From assembly GCF_918378365.1 (NCBI RefSeq), contig NZ_OU912926.1, positions 2,666,001-2,730,000 on the forward strand: DNA of 64,000 nucleotides, read 5' to 3'. The DNA is from Candidatus Nitrotoga arctica (lineage in GTDB: Bacteria; Pseudomonadota; Gammaproteobacteria; Burkholderiales; Gallionellaceae). Position 1 is the stretch's first letter; each line of letters begins with the position of its first letter. A program made the position numbers and the translations under genes. The notes beneath the pieces were generated by a model, which searched no databases, was not told the DNA's origin, and saw only the letters and a list, made by a program, of their open reading frames with translations. Shown here in pieces: positions 9,356 to 18,252 of this stretch.

Positions 9356-10147
9356 TTAAGGTGGAGGGGATGGAGATCCAGCAGAAACAGTCAGCACTTC
9401 AAAGCCAGATTCGGTTACCAGAATGGTGTGTTCCCACTGAGCCGACAAACTGTGATCCTTAGTCACGATGGTCCAGCCATCGCCGAGTTGAGTGATACCA
9501 GCCTTGCCTGCATTAATCATCGGTTCAATGGTGAAGATCATGCCCGCTTCGAGTTTCAACCCACTTTTAGGCTTTCCATAATGCAACACCTGTGGCTCTT
9601 CGTGAAATCCCCTACCGATGCCGTGGCCGCAGAATTCGCGTACCACGCTGTAGCCCAGCACTTCGACGAAGCTCTGGATGGCGTGGCCGATATCGCCCAA
9701 ATATGCGCCGGGTTTGACCACACGGATGCCTCGCCACATCGCCTGATAAGTGATTTCGCACAACCGTTTTGCCTGGATGGATGTTTCGCCGACATGGAAC
9801 ATGCGGCTGGTATCGCCGTGATAGGCTTGTTTGATAGTGGTGACGTCTATATTTAGGACATCGCCGTTCTTGAGTTTTTTTTCACCCGGCACACCATGGC
9901 ATACCTGATGATTGATGGAGGTACAAATGGATTTTGGATAGGGTGTATGTCCTGGTGGCGCGTAATTGAGCGGCGCAGGAATACATTGCTGAATATTCAC
10001 CATGTAATCATGGCAGAGGCGATCAATTTCGCCCGTAGTAATACCAGCTTGTATAAAAGGTGTGATGTAGTCCAGCACTTCGCTAGCCAAGCGGCCTGCG
10101 ATGCGCATTTTTTCTATTTCCTGAGTGGTCTTGATGCTAACGGGCAT
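9356..10147 (-). CDS. map: Type I methionine aminopeptidase
   Basis: A 263-residue cytosolic metalloprotease that removes the initiator methionine from nascent proteins. All five metal ligands are visible: Asp in NIDVTTIKQAYHGD (two aspartates), His in GHGIGRGFHEEP, Glu in FTIEPM and Glu in QWEHTILVTE. The first gene of an apparent map-glnD operon. Its upstream region is short, and a MITE-like element (10211-10319) begins 63 bp before the start codon, so the native or element-borne promoter must fit there. Confidence 0.97.
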   Translation of the reverse strand: MPVSIKTTQEIEKMRIAGRLASEVLDYITPFIQAGITTGEIDRLCHDYMVNIQQCIPAPLNYAPPGHTPYPKSICTSINHQVCHGVPGEKKLKNGDVLNIDVTTIKQAYHGDTSRMFHVGETSIQAKRLCEITYQAMWRGIRVVKPGAYLGDIGHAIQSFVEVLGYSVVREFCGHGIGRGFHEEPQVLHYGKPKSGLKLEAGMIFTIEPMINAGKAGITQLGDGWTIVTKDHSLSAQWEHTILVTESGFEVLTVSAGSPSPPP

Positions 10148-10210
10148 AATTACTTAGATTTTAAGATAAAACGGTGGCAAGCATAGTGGATAGCGACTGT
10201 CAGCACAACA

Positions 10211-10319
10211 GGGCACCTCTAAAAACCCAGCTATTGCGGTACAAAAGTGAGGCAAGCAGCAGATGCAAATTCTTTTCACCCTTGGCGTTTGAGCAAACTC
10301 TGAATTTTTAAAGGCGCCC
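10211..10319. mobile_element. MITE-like element, 109 bp, with AACA direct repeats
   Basis: The ends are imperfect inverted repeats of 15 bases: GGGCACCTCTAAAAA on the left and, read from the other side, GGGCGCCTTTAAAAA on the right (two mismatches). The four bases immediately outside are AACA on both sides (10207-10210 and 10320-10323), as expected for a target-site duplication. There is no coding capacity. It sits between the rhlE terminator and map. The source transposase is not in the window. The call rests on end structure alone, since no second full copy is present here. Confidence 0.6.
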
Positions 10320-10343
10320 AACAGTACGATTACCAGCAGAAAC

Positions 10344-10372
10344 AAAAAAGGCACGCCTAAGCATGCCTTTTT
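10344..10372 (-). terminator. Rho-independent terminator of rhlE
   Basis: Stem AAAAAGGCA / TGCCTTTTT around a 10-base loop, ending in a T run on the minus strand, 28 bp after the rhlE stop codon. It could also work in the opposite direction because the flanks are A/T-symmetric. Confidence 0.8.
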
Positions 10373-10399
10373 GCTTTTAGCGAAAAAGTCGTTTAATGT

Positions 10400-11812
10400 T
10401 TAACGATTGCCGCTGTTGTGGCCACGTCCAGAGAAGCTGCTTGCCGGACGACGTTCCTGGCCAGCAGGACCCGTGTTGCCGGTGTTCCCATTACGCCGGG
10501 GTGCATTATCACCGAAACGATTGTGAGATTGGCCTTCCCGTCGAACGCCATCAGGATGACCATGGCGGCTGTCAGGGGAAGTATGGCGTCCGAATCCGCC
10601 GGGTTTGCCACGGGTGGTGGAGGGTTGTGAGCGCGGTTTGAATTTAGGTTCCAGACCGGCAACGATATGAGCAGTTATGCTCTGCCCGGTGTAGCGTTCG
10701 ATCTTTTGCAGATTTCCGGCATCGCGGTTAGACGCAAACGATACTGCGATACCGGAAGATCCGGCGCGACCGGTACGGCCAATACGGTGCACATAGTCTT
10801 CGGCGGCCTTGGGCAGGTCAAAGTTGATTACGTGGGAAATACCCGGAACATCGATACCCCGTGCGGCCACGTCAGTCGCCACCAAAATACGCACTTGACC
10901 ACGGCGCAAGTTAATCAAGGTGCGATTGCGTTCGCGCTGGTTCATATCGCCATGTAGCGCGGCGGCGGAATGTCCTTGGGACAGCAGTTTGTCAGCCAAA
11001 GCATCAGCATCGCGCTTGGTAGCAGTGAATACCAATGCTTGGTTCAAGTCCGTATCACGCAGTAAGTGATCCAGCAAACGGCCCTTGTGCGCCATGTCGT
11101 CCACATACATTAGGCGTTGTTCGATGTTTTCGTGACGTGCCTGCGTAGCTGCAACGCTTATGCGCTTTGGATTCGTGAGCAACCGTTTTGCCAGGTTGCC
11201 AATTACACCATCCAGTGTGGCGGAGAACAGCAGCGTTTGGCGTGTGGCCGGGGTGGCTGCGGCGATGCGCTCCACGTCATCAATGAAACCCATATCCAGC
11301 ATGCGGTCGGCTTCGTCCAGCACCAACATTTCGAGGCGCGAGAAGTCGATACGGCCGCGTTCAATGTGATCAATCAAGCGACCCGGAGTAGCCACTAAAA
11401 TATCTACTGGGCTGGACAGCAGTTTGTTTTGTAGCGGGTAGGGCATGCCACCGAGAATGCTCACTACTTTCAGGCGCATGTTCTTGCCGTATTTAGTGGC
11501 GGCGTCTGAAACCTGTTGTGCCAGTTCGCGTGTCGGGGTCAGCACCAGCACGCGCGGGCCCTTGCTACGCACGGCAGCAGGTTCGGCGATGCGGTGTAAC
11601 GCTGGCAGTATGAAAGCGGCAGTTTTGCCGGTACCCGTCTGGGCAGATGCCATCAGATCGTGGCCCGCCATCACTTCGGGAATGGCTTCGGCCTGAATCG
11701 GCGAGGGCACGGTATAGCCGGATTCTTCTACAGCACTGAGGATTAAGGGATTCAATCCCAGAGAGGCAAAGGTAATAACTTTAATAGGTGCAGCTGTGTT
11801 TTCAATAGGCAC
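10400..11812 (-). CDS. rhlE: DEAD-box ATP-dependent RNA helicase, RhlE type (copy 1)
   Basis: A 470-residue RNA helicase with all core motifs: Q motif PSPIQAEAIP, motif I AQTGTGKTA, Ia PTRELAQQ, II DEAD, III SAT and [12 protein letters not shown]. The C-terminal ~90 residues are low-complexity, rich in Arg, Gly and Asn (GRGHNSGNR end), typical of RhlE/cold-adapted helicases acting in ribosome assembly and RNA decay. Translation starts at GTG 11812 with AAGGA 5 bases upstream. A second RhlE paralogue lies at 29270-30613. A GTGGCT-aa-AGCCAC hairpin lies in the upstream leader. Confidence 0.93.
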   Translation of the reverse strand: MPIENTAAPIKVITFASLGLNPLILSAVEESGYTVPSPIQAEAIPEVMAGHDLMASAQTGTGKTAAFILPALHRIAEPAAVRSKGPRVLVLTPTRELAQQVSDAATKYGKNMRLKVVSILGGMPYPLQNKLLSSPVDILVATPGRLIDHIERGRIDFSRLEMLVLDEADRMLDMGFIDDVERIAAATPATRQTLLFSATLDGVIGNLAKRLLTNPKRISVAATQARHENIEQRLMYVDDMAHKGRLLDHLLRDTDLNQALVFTATKRDADALADKLLSQGHSAAALHGDMNQRERNRTLINLRRGQVRILVATDVAARGIDVPGISHVINFDLPKAAEDYVHRIGRTGRAGSSGIAVSFASNRDAGNLQKIERYTGQSITAHIVAGLEPKFKPRSQPSTTRGKPGGFGRHTSPDSRHGHPDGVRREGQSHNRFGDNAPRRNGNTGNTGPAGQERRPASSFSGRGHNSGNR

Positions 11813-12174
11813 GATTGTTCCTTAATTAATGATTAAATCAAAGCGCATGCGTGGCTAAAGCCACACAATAAAATTTAGTAGGGAGATCATAGACTCTACC
11901 AGCGCAAAACATCGTCGCTAACCGGTAAAAGCAAGACGCGTCAGAGACGCCAGAGGTCAGAAAACGATGAGCCAACGCTGCACGAATATCGCAGCGAGGG
12001 GCGCATTATACACAACTGAGTAACAATAGCCAGAAAATAAATCTGGACAGGCCTTGCTACCTGAGAAATAGCTGCAATAATTTTTATTCAAAATAGTAGT
12101 TTGGAATGAATTGTAATGTTTAGAGGTGTCCTTATGCTAGAATGCGCGCCCTTTATCTAGCTTAGGTCGTAAAC
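11813..12174. other. Divergent promoter region of rhlE and typA
   Basis: No gene. A small hairpin (GTGGCT at 11851, AGCCAC at 11859) lies in the rhlE leader. TATGCTAGAAT around 12134-12144 is a possible -10 region for typA. TTTAGAGGTGTCC (12120-12132) resembles the end of the 109-bp MITE-like element, but no partner end was found. Confidence 0.5.
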
Positions 12175-13980
12175 ATGTCGCGCGCACTCCGTAATATCGC
12201 CATCATTGCCCACGTTGATCATGGCAAAACCACCATGGTGGACAAGCTGCTGTCCCAGACGGCTACCTTCGCCGCGCACCAGCATATCGCTGAGCGCGTG
12301 ATGGATAGTAACGATCTCGAGAAGGAACGAGGCATCACCATTCTGGCAAAAAACTGCGCAGTGGAATATGAAGGCGTCCATATCAACATCGTGGACACGC
12401 CAGGGCACGCTGATTTTGGTGGTGAGGTGGAACGCGTTCTGTCGATGGTGGACGGCGTGTTGTTGCTGGTAGATGCGGTGGAAGGCCCGATGCCGCAAAC
12501 CCGTTTTGTTACGCGCAAGGCGCTGGCACTGGGTTTGCGTCCTATCGTGGTAATTAACAAGGTTGATCGGCCCGGCGCGAGACCAGAGTGGGTAGTAGAC
12601 CATACTTTCGATTTGTTCGATAAGCTTGGCGCAACCGACGCACAAATGGATTTTCCGATAGTCTACGCCTCGGCGTTGAATGGTTACGCGACATTGGATT
12701 TGACGAACCCGAGCACGGATATGCGTCCATTATTCGATACCGTGTTAAAGCATGTGCCGGCGCCGGTTGGCGATATGGACGGGCCGCTGCAATTCCAAAT
12801 TTCTGCGCTAGATTATTCCAGCTTTGTTGGACGCATCGGTGTTGGACGGGTTTCGCGGGGGCGAATTAAGCCTGGTCAAGAAGTCATGGTGCTGAATGGC
12901 GATAAACCGCCGAAGAAAGCACGGGTCAATCAGGTGCTGGGCTTCCGTGGTATCGAGCGGGTACAAATGGAAGAAGCGGGTGTTGGCGACATCATTCTGG
13001 TCAACGGTATCGAAGATATCGGAATTGGCGTTACCTTGACCGATATTAACCAGCCAGAAGCTTTACCTATGCCTAAAGTGGATGAGCCTACGTTAACTAT
13101 GACCTTCCAAGTGAACAACTCCCCCTTGGCAGGACAAGAAGGCAAGTTCGTTACTAGCCGCCAGATTAAAGATCGTTTGACTAAAGAATTGTTGGTAAAT
13201 GTGGCATTGCGCGTGGAAGAAACGGGTGAGACAGATTCTTTCCTGGTGTCGGGACGTGGTGAATTGCACTTGACCATTCTGCTAGAAAACATGCGTCGAG
13301 AGGGCTTTGAATTAGCTGTATCTAAACCGCGTGTGGTGTTTCGTGAAGTTAACGGTGAAAAATGTGAGCCGTATGAAATGCTCTCTGTGGACGTTGAAGA
13401 GACAAACCAGGGTGTGGTGATGGAAGAGCTGGGCCGCCGGCGCGGCGATTTGCAGGATATGCAGTCGGATGGAAGAGGCCGTGTGCGTTTGGAATATCGT
13501 ATTCCGGCACGCAGCTTGATCGGTTTTCAAGGTGATTTTATGACTATGACCCGTGGCACCGGACTTATCTCGCATGTGTTCGACGACTACGGCCCGGTCA
13601 AGCCGGATATGCCAGGTCGTCATAATGGAGTGCTGGTTTCTCAAGACAATGGTGAGGCCGTGGCCTATGCCTTATGGAAATTGGAAGATCGCGGCCGCAT
13701 GTTCGTTAGCCCCGGGGATAAATTGTATGAAGGCATGGTCATTGGCATACACAGTCGCGATAACGACCTTGTGGTTAACCCGATCAAAGGCAAGCAACTG
13801 ACCAATGTGCGTTCCTCCGGCACGGATGAAGCAGTGCGCTTGACCACGCCAATTCAGCTGACGCTGGAATCTGCTGTTGAATTTATCGATGACGACGAGC
13901 TAGTGGAAATCACTCCGCTGTCCATACGTGTGCGCAAGCGTCATCTTACTGAACAAGATCGTAAGCGTGCTTCTCGGTAG
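12175..13980 (+). CDS. typA: Ribosome-associated translational GTPase BipA/TypA
   Basis: A 601-residue EF-G-like GTPase that binds 70S ribosomes and supports 50S assembly and stress growth. G1 is AHVDHGKTT, the switch II region is [15 protein letters not shown] and G4 is NKVDRPGA. These are followed by domain II, two EF-G-type alpha/beta domains and the BipA-specific C-terminal domain (from about residue 480: [16 protein letters not shown] and the [14 protein letters not shown] loop). Length is normal. It is monocistronic, with a strong terminator downstream. Confidence 0.97.
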   Translation: MSRALRNIAIIAHVDHGKTTMVDKLLSQTATFAAHQHIAERVMDSNDLEKERGITILAKNCAVEYEGVHINIVDTPGHADFGGEVERVLSMVDGVLLLVDAVEGPMPQTRFVTRKALALGLRPIVVINKVDRPGARPEWVVDHTFDLFDKLGATDAQMDFPIVYASALNGYATLDLTNPSTDMRPLFDTVLKHVPAPVGDMDGPLQFQISALDYSSFVGRIGVGRVSRGRIKPGQEVMVLNGDKPPKKARVNQVLGFRGIERVQMEEAGVGDIILVNGIEDIGIGVTLTDINQPEALPMPKVDEPTLTMTFQVNNSPLAGQEGKFVTSRQIKDRLTKELLVNVALRVEETGETDSFLVSGRGELHLTILLENMRREGFELAVSKPRVVFREVNGEKCEPYEMLSVDVEETNQGVVMEELGRRRGDLQDMQSDGRGRVRLEYRIPARSLIGFQGDFMTMTRGTGLISHVFDDYGPVKPDMPGRHNGVLVSQDNGEAVAYALWKLEDRGRMFVSPGDKLYEGMVIGIHSRDNDLVVNPIKGKQLTNVRSSGTDEAVRLTTPIQLTLESAVEFIDDDELVEITPLSIRVRKRHLTEQDRKRASR

Positions 13981-14010
13981 TAGATAAATACGTATTTTAA
14001 ATGTTAAACA

Positions 14011-14036
14011 AAAAGGGGCGTAAATGCCCCTTTTTT
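14011..14036 (+). terminator. Rho-independent terminator of typA
   Basis: Stem AAAAGGGGC / GCCCCTTTT with a 6-base loop and a T run, 30 bp after the typA stop codon. Confidence 0.88.
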
Positions 14037-14221
14037 TACGCCGAAGAAGAATGTCACGGGTATCGTTTAGAATGCACAGCCATATGTAAAAGTTGAGGGC
14101 ACCTCTATAAATCACTATTTCCGCCCAAATCCGGCTTCATCTATCGGTTTTATTTGGTACTCACCAAAGATCAGCGTCCGTCGCTCAGTCAAATATACAT
14201 TCAAACCGTTAGGAGAAATAA

Positions 14222-15850
14222 TTGTCGATCCAAGGGCCGTTACTCACAGTCCAACAAGGTAAAGACGGCACCTTCGTTCGTTGGCTAGAAGAACTGGGAC
14301 TTAAAGAGTTTTTACAGAAGCATCCATTCCCGAAGTTAGTCGAGTGGGGCTGGCTTGTTCCTCAATACCGTTATTCCTTTCCGCCTGAGGAGTTCGAAAG
14401 CGATCCGGAATCTCCGGTAGCATATTGGCCACCTTTGCCAAGAGATGACCCGCTAGAGCAGTTGTGGGAGTCAGATTGGTACATCAAGACTATTGATGAG
14501 CCGCTCTGGTTCCTTCACCCGTTCTTCCGACCCACAGACGCTGCGGGCAAAATACTCCGTAATTATGGGCAGCCTTGGGATGCAATTTCTATCCCGCCCA
14601 CAATCAATCAAGTTAATGGCGAAACTATTTGCCCTTATGTGGACTATTTTTTTCATTGGCAGGGCTACGCGTTGATAGATTTAATTCGGGCATCAGACTG
14701 CATTCCGCCTATCCTACATACACCCGATGTTAAGGAGCGTATGCAAGGCATTGTCCGCAATGTAGAGCGATTAGGTGATTGGAATCCAAATAGCTTTTTA
14801 ACCGCTCCCCAGCGATGGGGTGGCTTCGCACAATCTATGACATGGATTTCCCATTACCACGCATTTCGCAATGCACTAGCAACGTGGAATCTCGCACATA
14901 CGCGAGACCCTGAAGTCCACAAGCGCGGTTGCATCGAGTTGGCGTCCCATCTCGGTGTAACTGCGGAAACGCTCTCGACTGCTATTAAAAATGACTTCTT
15001 GCGACTAGCCGGTCAGTGGATAAAAACAAAAGATCGAAAGAATGTCTGGGTGGACTCTGCATGGACATGTCTTCAACAAGACATCTATTTTGCAGTGGAA
15101 TGGCTATGCTACCTCACCGATAAAAAAATTGACTACTACTTAGAAAAATGGAGTCGGCCTAGTCACCAACAATACGATGGCACTGCGGAATTAATAGATG
15201 TTTTGCCATTTGAATTTTTCAGTGACCGATACTACTTCCTAGATATGGCGTCACATTATCTGAAACCATTTAATGAATTTCTTGCGGAGAATGAAAAGCT
15301 TGCCGACAGTCGGCTTAAAAACATTGTAGACAACCTACGTTCAGTGAATTACCCGTTCGACGGATTTCTAAGTTCATTTCGCCAGCTTCATGATGAACTA
15401 ACATTTAAGCCTGAGGGTTCTGGAAAGCTTGATTTCCGCAACCGAAGGCCATTAGACTTTTATTCATTACTGGCAATTCGCGCAGAAGGTTGTTTAATGT
15501 TCGCGCTTCGTAAGTCGGGTGAGTTGGAGAAGATCACTTCATTGCCTCAATACATATCACATTTCGCTGCAAAACGAGGGCTTTCCCAACAGGCTGTTCA
15601 ATTCTTCAGGGATAACAAAAACCTTGTCCAACTTCGTTCGCAACCTAAGACCCCAATTCGTGAGGTGATGAATTTGGTATTGAACACCACACCGCGCGAA
15701 CAGCAGTTGGTGCGGGCTTTCCTGTGCTGTGTATTGGCTCGTAACTACTTCGCCCATCATCATTACCTTGACCAAGAATTGCTACGAAGCAAAGAATCCG
15801 CTTTCATGCTCGGTGGAATTATCTTGACGTTACTATTCCTGCTTGAATAA
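14222..15850 (+). CDS. Orphan protein with a C-terminal HEPN-type R-x4-H motif
   Basis: A 542-residue, apparently cytoplasmic protein that I cannot place in a named family. The N-terminal half is rich in Trp, Pro and Tyr (VEWGWLVPQYRYSFP; SPVAYWPPLPRDDPLEQLW). The C-terminal ~60 residues look helical and contain Arg507-Asn-Tyr-Phe-Ala-His512 followed by two more histidines (LARNYFAHHHYLD), then a hydrophobic helix (AFMLGGIILTLLFLLE). R-x4-6-H in this setting is the catalytic signature of HEPN ribonucleases, common in toxins and abortive-infection proteins. The TTG start is supported by AGGAG 6 bases upstream. The gene is visibly AT-richer than typA, stands alone, and has an IS-end-like sequence before it, all hinting at recent acquisition. 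RNase activity is inference from one short motif. Confidence 0.6.
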   Translation: MSIQGPLLTVQQGKDGTFVRWLEELGLKEFLQKHPFPKLVEWGWLVPQYRYSFPPEEFESDPESPVAYWPPLPRDDPLEQLWESDWYIKTIDEPLWFLHPFFRPTDAAGKILRNYGQPWDAISIPPTINQVNGETICPYVDYFFHWQGYALIDLIRASDCIPPILHTPDVKERMQGIVRNVERLGDWNPNSFLTAPQRWGGFAQSMTWISHYHAFRNALATWNLAHTRDPEVHKRGCIELASHLGVTAETLSTAIKNDFLRLAGQWIKTKDRKNVWVDSAWTCLQQDIYFAVEWLCYLTDKKIDYYLEKWSRPSHQQYDGTAELIDVLPFEFFSDRYYFLDMASHYLKPFNEFLAENEKLADSRLKNIVDNLRSVNYPFDGFLSSFRQLHDELTFKPEGSGKLDFRNRRPLDFYSLLAIRAEGCLMFALRKSGELEKITSLPQYISHFAAKRGLSQQAVQFFRDNKNLVQLRSQPKTPIREVMNLVLNTTPREQQLVRAFLCCVLARNYFAHHHYLDQELLRSKESAFMLGGIILTLLFLLE

Positions 15851-15926
15851 TCAAGGATTGAAGTAATAATAAGGGCCAAATTTTTTGCAAGTTGCCATTC
15901 CTAAAAATGACCAAGGCGTATCTATC

Positions 15927-17138
15927 TTACTTGGCGAACGGCACTATAAAAGTATTGGAATACGTGTTCGCTATTTGCAAGTCGAGTTTGCGTAGGGTTT
16001 GATAAATCTCTAGCACTTTGTCCTGCTGACCGGAGCGGGAGTAAGCCTCACCCAGGTTATACCAGACACTTGCTTTTTCCGGTTCAATGCGAACCGCCTC
16101 TCGAAAGGCGGAAATCGCCTGCTCGTATTGTTTAAAATTGCCGTAAGCAATACCCACATTATTCCAGGCAGAGGCATATTCTGGATCAATGCGTAGTGCC
16201 TCCCGATAGGCCTGAATTGCTTGTTCATATTGTTTGATGTTGTTATGGATATTGCCCAGATTATTCCAAGCGTCGGCATATTCCGGCTGAATGCGTAGCA
16301 CACTTCTATAGGCTTTAATTGCCTGCTCATATTGTTTGAGGTTTTTGTGGGCAATGCCCACGCTAAACCAAGCGTCCGCACTTACCGGCTCGGTTTTAAC
16401 CCACTGCTGCGAAAGCTTCAACATTCCTTGCCAATCTTTTTTGTGCTCCAACGCAACGACGCGGTTAAGCCAAGCCAACCCGCTCTTTTTCGCTACCACC
16501 GGAGCGCCCTGAGCTCGTTTCGGCAGTTCCCCTATCCAATCTACGGGCAAAGCAAAGTTAAGATTTTGCCCCTCCGCGTGATAAAACGTGGTGATACCGA
16601 TTAATTGCCCTTGGTCATCGAATAGCCCACCACCGCTGGAACCAAGAGAAATCGCGGCGGAGGTCTGAATATAGTCCGAGCCTTCATGTGGACGCAAACT
16701 GGAGATAAGTCCTTCGCTCAAGGTCAACTCCAGGTCTTCCGGTGCACCGATGGCATAGACGCGTTGGCCCACCTTAAGTTTTTTGGCTGTGCCCAAAAGA
16801 GCGGGGGGAGCTTGTAAATCCGGCACATTTAACTGGCACAGATCGCGACTAGGGTCTGAATATTGCATAGTGGCAGAAAATGTTTTGCCGGATTGCCGTA
16901 CTTTTCGACTTTTGCCTCTTTTCGCAACATGACAATTAGTAATGACCTGGCCGGTGCCTATCACCACGCCACTGCCCTGCCCTATGAATTCATCCTTCGA
17001 ATCGAAGATGTCCACTACCACAACGGAAGGCGACACTTGTTCAAAAATTTGTTCCGGTGTTTTGGCTACAGCAAGCGAAGAGAACAAAACAAGTATGAAA
17101 CTGGCAGCCAGCACTGGGTAAAAATATTGGAATCTCAT
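15927..17138 (-). CDS. Exported trypsin-like serine protease with C-terminal TPR repeats
   Basis: A 403-residue exported protein: a signal peptide (to about residue 25, AVA), then an S1/HtrA-like protease domain with the catalytic triad His70 (TNCHVAK), Asp99 (SRDLCQL) and Ser168 (LGSSGGGLFD). From about residue 245 to 385 come at least four 34-residue tetratricopeptide repeats (AWNNLGNIHNNIKQYEQAIQ and similar). There is no PDZ domain, unlike DegP/DegQ, so the TPRs probably provide the partner or substrate binding. Likely a periplasmic quality-control or processing protease; the target is unknown. Confidence 0.85.
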   Translation of the reverse strand: MRFQYFYPVLAASFILVLFSSLAVAKTPEQIFEQVSPSVVVVDIFDSKDEFIGQGSGVVIGTGQVITNCHVAKRGKSRKVRQSGKTFSATMQYSDPSRDLCQLNVPDLQAPPALLGTAKKLKVGQRVYAIGAPEDLELTLSEGLISSLRPHEGSDYIQTSAAISLGSSGGGLFDDQGQLIGITTFYHAEGQNLNFALPVDWIGELPKRAQGAPVVAKKSGLAWLNRVVALEHKKDWQGMLKLSQQWVKTEPVSADAWFSVGIAHKNLKQYEQAIKAYRSVLRIQPEYADAWNNLGNIHNNIKQYEQAIQAYREALRIDPEYASAWNNVGIAYGNFKQYEQAISAFREAVRIEPEKASVWYNLGEAYSRSGQQDKVLEIYQTLRKLDLQIANTYSNTFIVPFAK

Positions 17139-17299
17139 GATTTCCTCATTTTAATTTCTAGACAATGCCATGCATAGGCATTGGGTCAGTGAAAGCGGTT
17201 GGAAGACACGGCGTTGATTTAAATCCAACAAGTCAATATAACGATAATACAATCGAAGCAGTCATAATCTTTGGTTTAAAGTCATAAATTATCACGAGT

Positions 17300-17326
17300 A
17301 TGTTTTCTGTTAAATACAGAAAACAT
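17300..17326. repeat. Perfect 11-bp palindrome between ftsX and the TPR protease gene
   Basis: ATGTTTTCTGT and ACAGAAAACAT flank a 5-base loop. It lies 12 bp after the ftsX stop codon and about 160 bp upstream of the protease start, both on the minus strand. It could be an AT-rich terminator of ftsYEX or an operator for the protease gene. The spacing does not fit a LexA box. Confidence 0.6.
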
Positions 17327-17337
17327 ATAAAACCCTC

Positions 17338-18252
17338 TTAACGAGGTTCAATTTTCCATAAATGCTGGGCGACGGACAACCAAGCACCTAACCAGCCAAG
17401 GTAGGCCGAGAATAACAACAGTGTAGAGCTCTCGCCTACAGAGGGTAAATGTAGCGTAAAGCTGCTGACATACAAATGCGTCAAGTCAGAGAGGCTGTTA
17501 TTGAGCAAATATAAGCTGATGGTAATAATAAGCCACGCTGCACCAGCACCTAGCAGTCCCTGCAGAAGACCAAAGTACAGAAATGGGCGGCGAATGAAGG
17601 CATTAGTGGCGCCGATCAGTTTGGACACTTCGATTTCCTCGCGCTGGGTGAGGATTTGCAAACGGATCGTGTTGAAAGTAACGGCTACTAGCGCAAAGCT
17701 GAGCAGCACGGCAAGAATAAGTATAGCCAACAAGCCGAATTTGAGCATTGCGTCTAGCTTGTGTGCCCAAGCTGAATCCAATTGCACATGTTCGAGTTTA
17801 GGCCATTTTTGCAACTCATCGCGCAACGCTTCCAGCGCTTGCGCATCAGATATTTTTGGATAGATAACGTAAGCATCCGGCAGCGGGTTTTGTGCCAGTC
17901 CGCCGATTACGTCGGTCAGTCCCGTGGTTTGTTTGAGTTGCTCCAGCGCTTGGTCACGTGGCACAAACTTTACCTGGTTGATACCAGCATGTTGCTTTAA
18001 TTGTTTGCCGATATGAGCGACGTCGTCCTTGCTGGCATCCATACTCAAGAAAATACTGATCTGAGGTGTACCAACTGCTTGTTCAGCCAGATTTTGTACG
18101 CTTTTAAGCAATAAATACATACCCGCTGGCAAGCTAAGTGCGATTCCAATGACTAGAATATTTAATAGGCTGGACAGTGGCGTGGTGAGGAAACGGCGCA
18201 AGGTGAACAGCAACACGTGAACATGCGATACCAGCCAGTTTTTCATGGGCAC
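17338..18252 (-). CDS. ftsX: Cell-division ABC transporter permease FtsX
   Basis: A 304-residue inner-membrane protein with the FtsX topology: a short N-terminal cytoplasmic part, TM1 (SLLNILVIGIALSLPAGMYL), a large periplasmic loop that activates septal amidases through EnvC-type partners, then three TM helices, the last ending near the C-terminus. With FtsE it couples ATP hydrolysis to peptidoglycan splitting at the division septum. It overlaps ftsE by 10 bp, showing translational coupling. The sequence is normal and complete. Confidence 0.95.
   Translation of the reverse strand: MPMKNWLVSHVHVLLFTLRRFLTTPLSSLLNILVIGIALSLPAGMYLLLKSVQNLAEQAVGTPQISIFLSMDASKDDVAHIGKQLKQHAGINQVKFVPRDQALEQLKQTTGLTDVIGGLAQNPLPDAYVIYPKISDAQALEALRDELQKWPKLEHVQLDSAWAHKLDAMLKFGLLAILILAVLLSFALVAVTFNTIRLQILTQREEIEVSKLIGATNAFIRRPFLYFGLLQGLLGAGAAWLIITISLYLLNNSLSDLTHLYVSSFTLHLPSVGESSTLLLFSAYLGWLGAWLSVAQHLWKIEPR

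Noticed and set aside
9335..9856. 173-codon frame antisense to map
   Set aside because: Exact shadow of a conserved enzyme with no independent evidence.
12157..12645. 162-codon frame antisense to typA
   Set aside because: Lies opposite the highly conserved GTPase domain; open only because of typA codon bias.
17300..17326. LexA (SOS) box
   Set aside because: The CTGT...ACAG arms are too close (5 bases between) for LexA, which needs CTG-n10-CAG.
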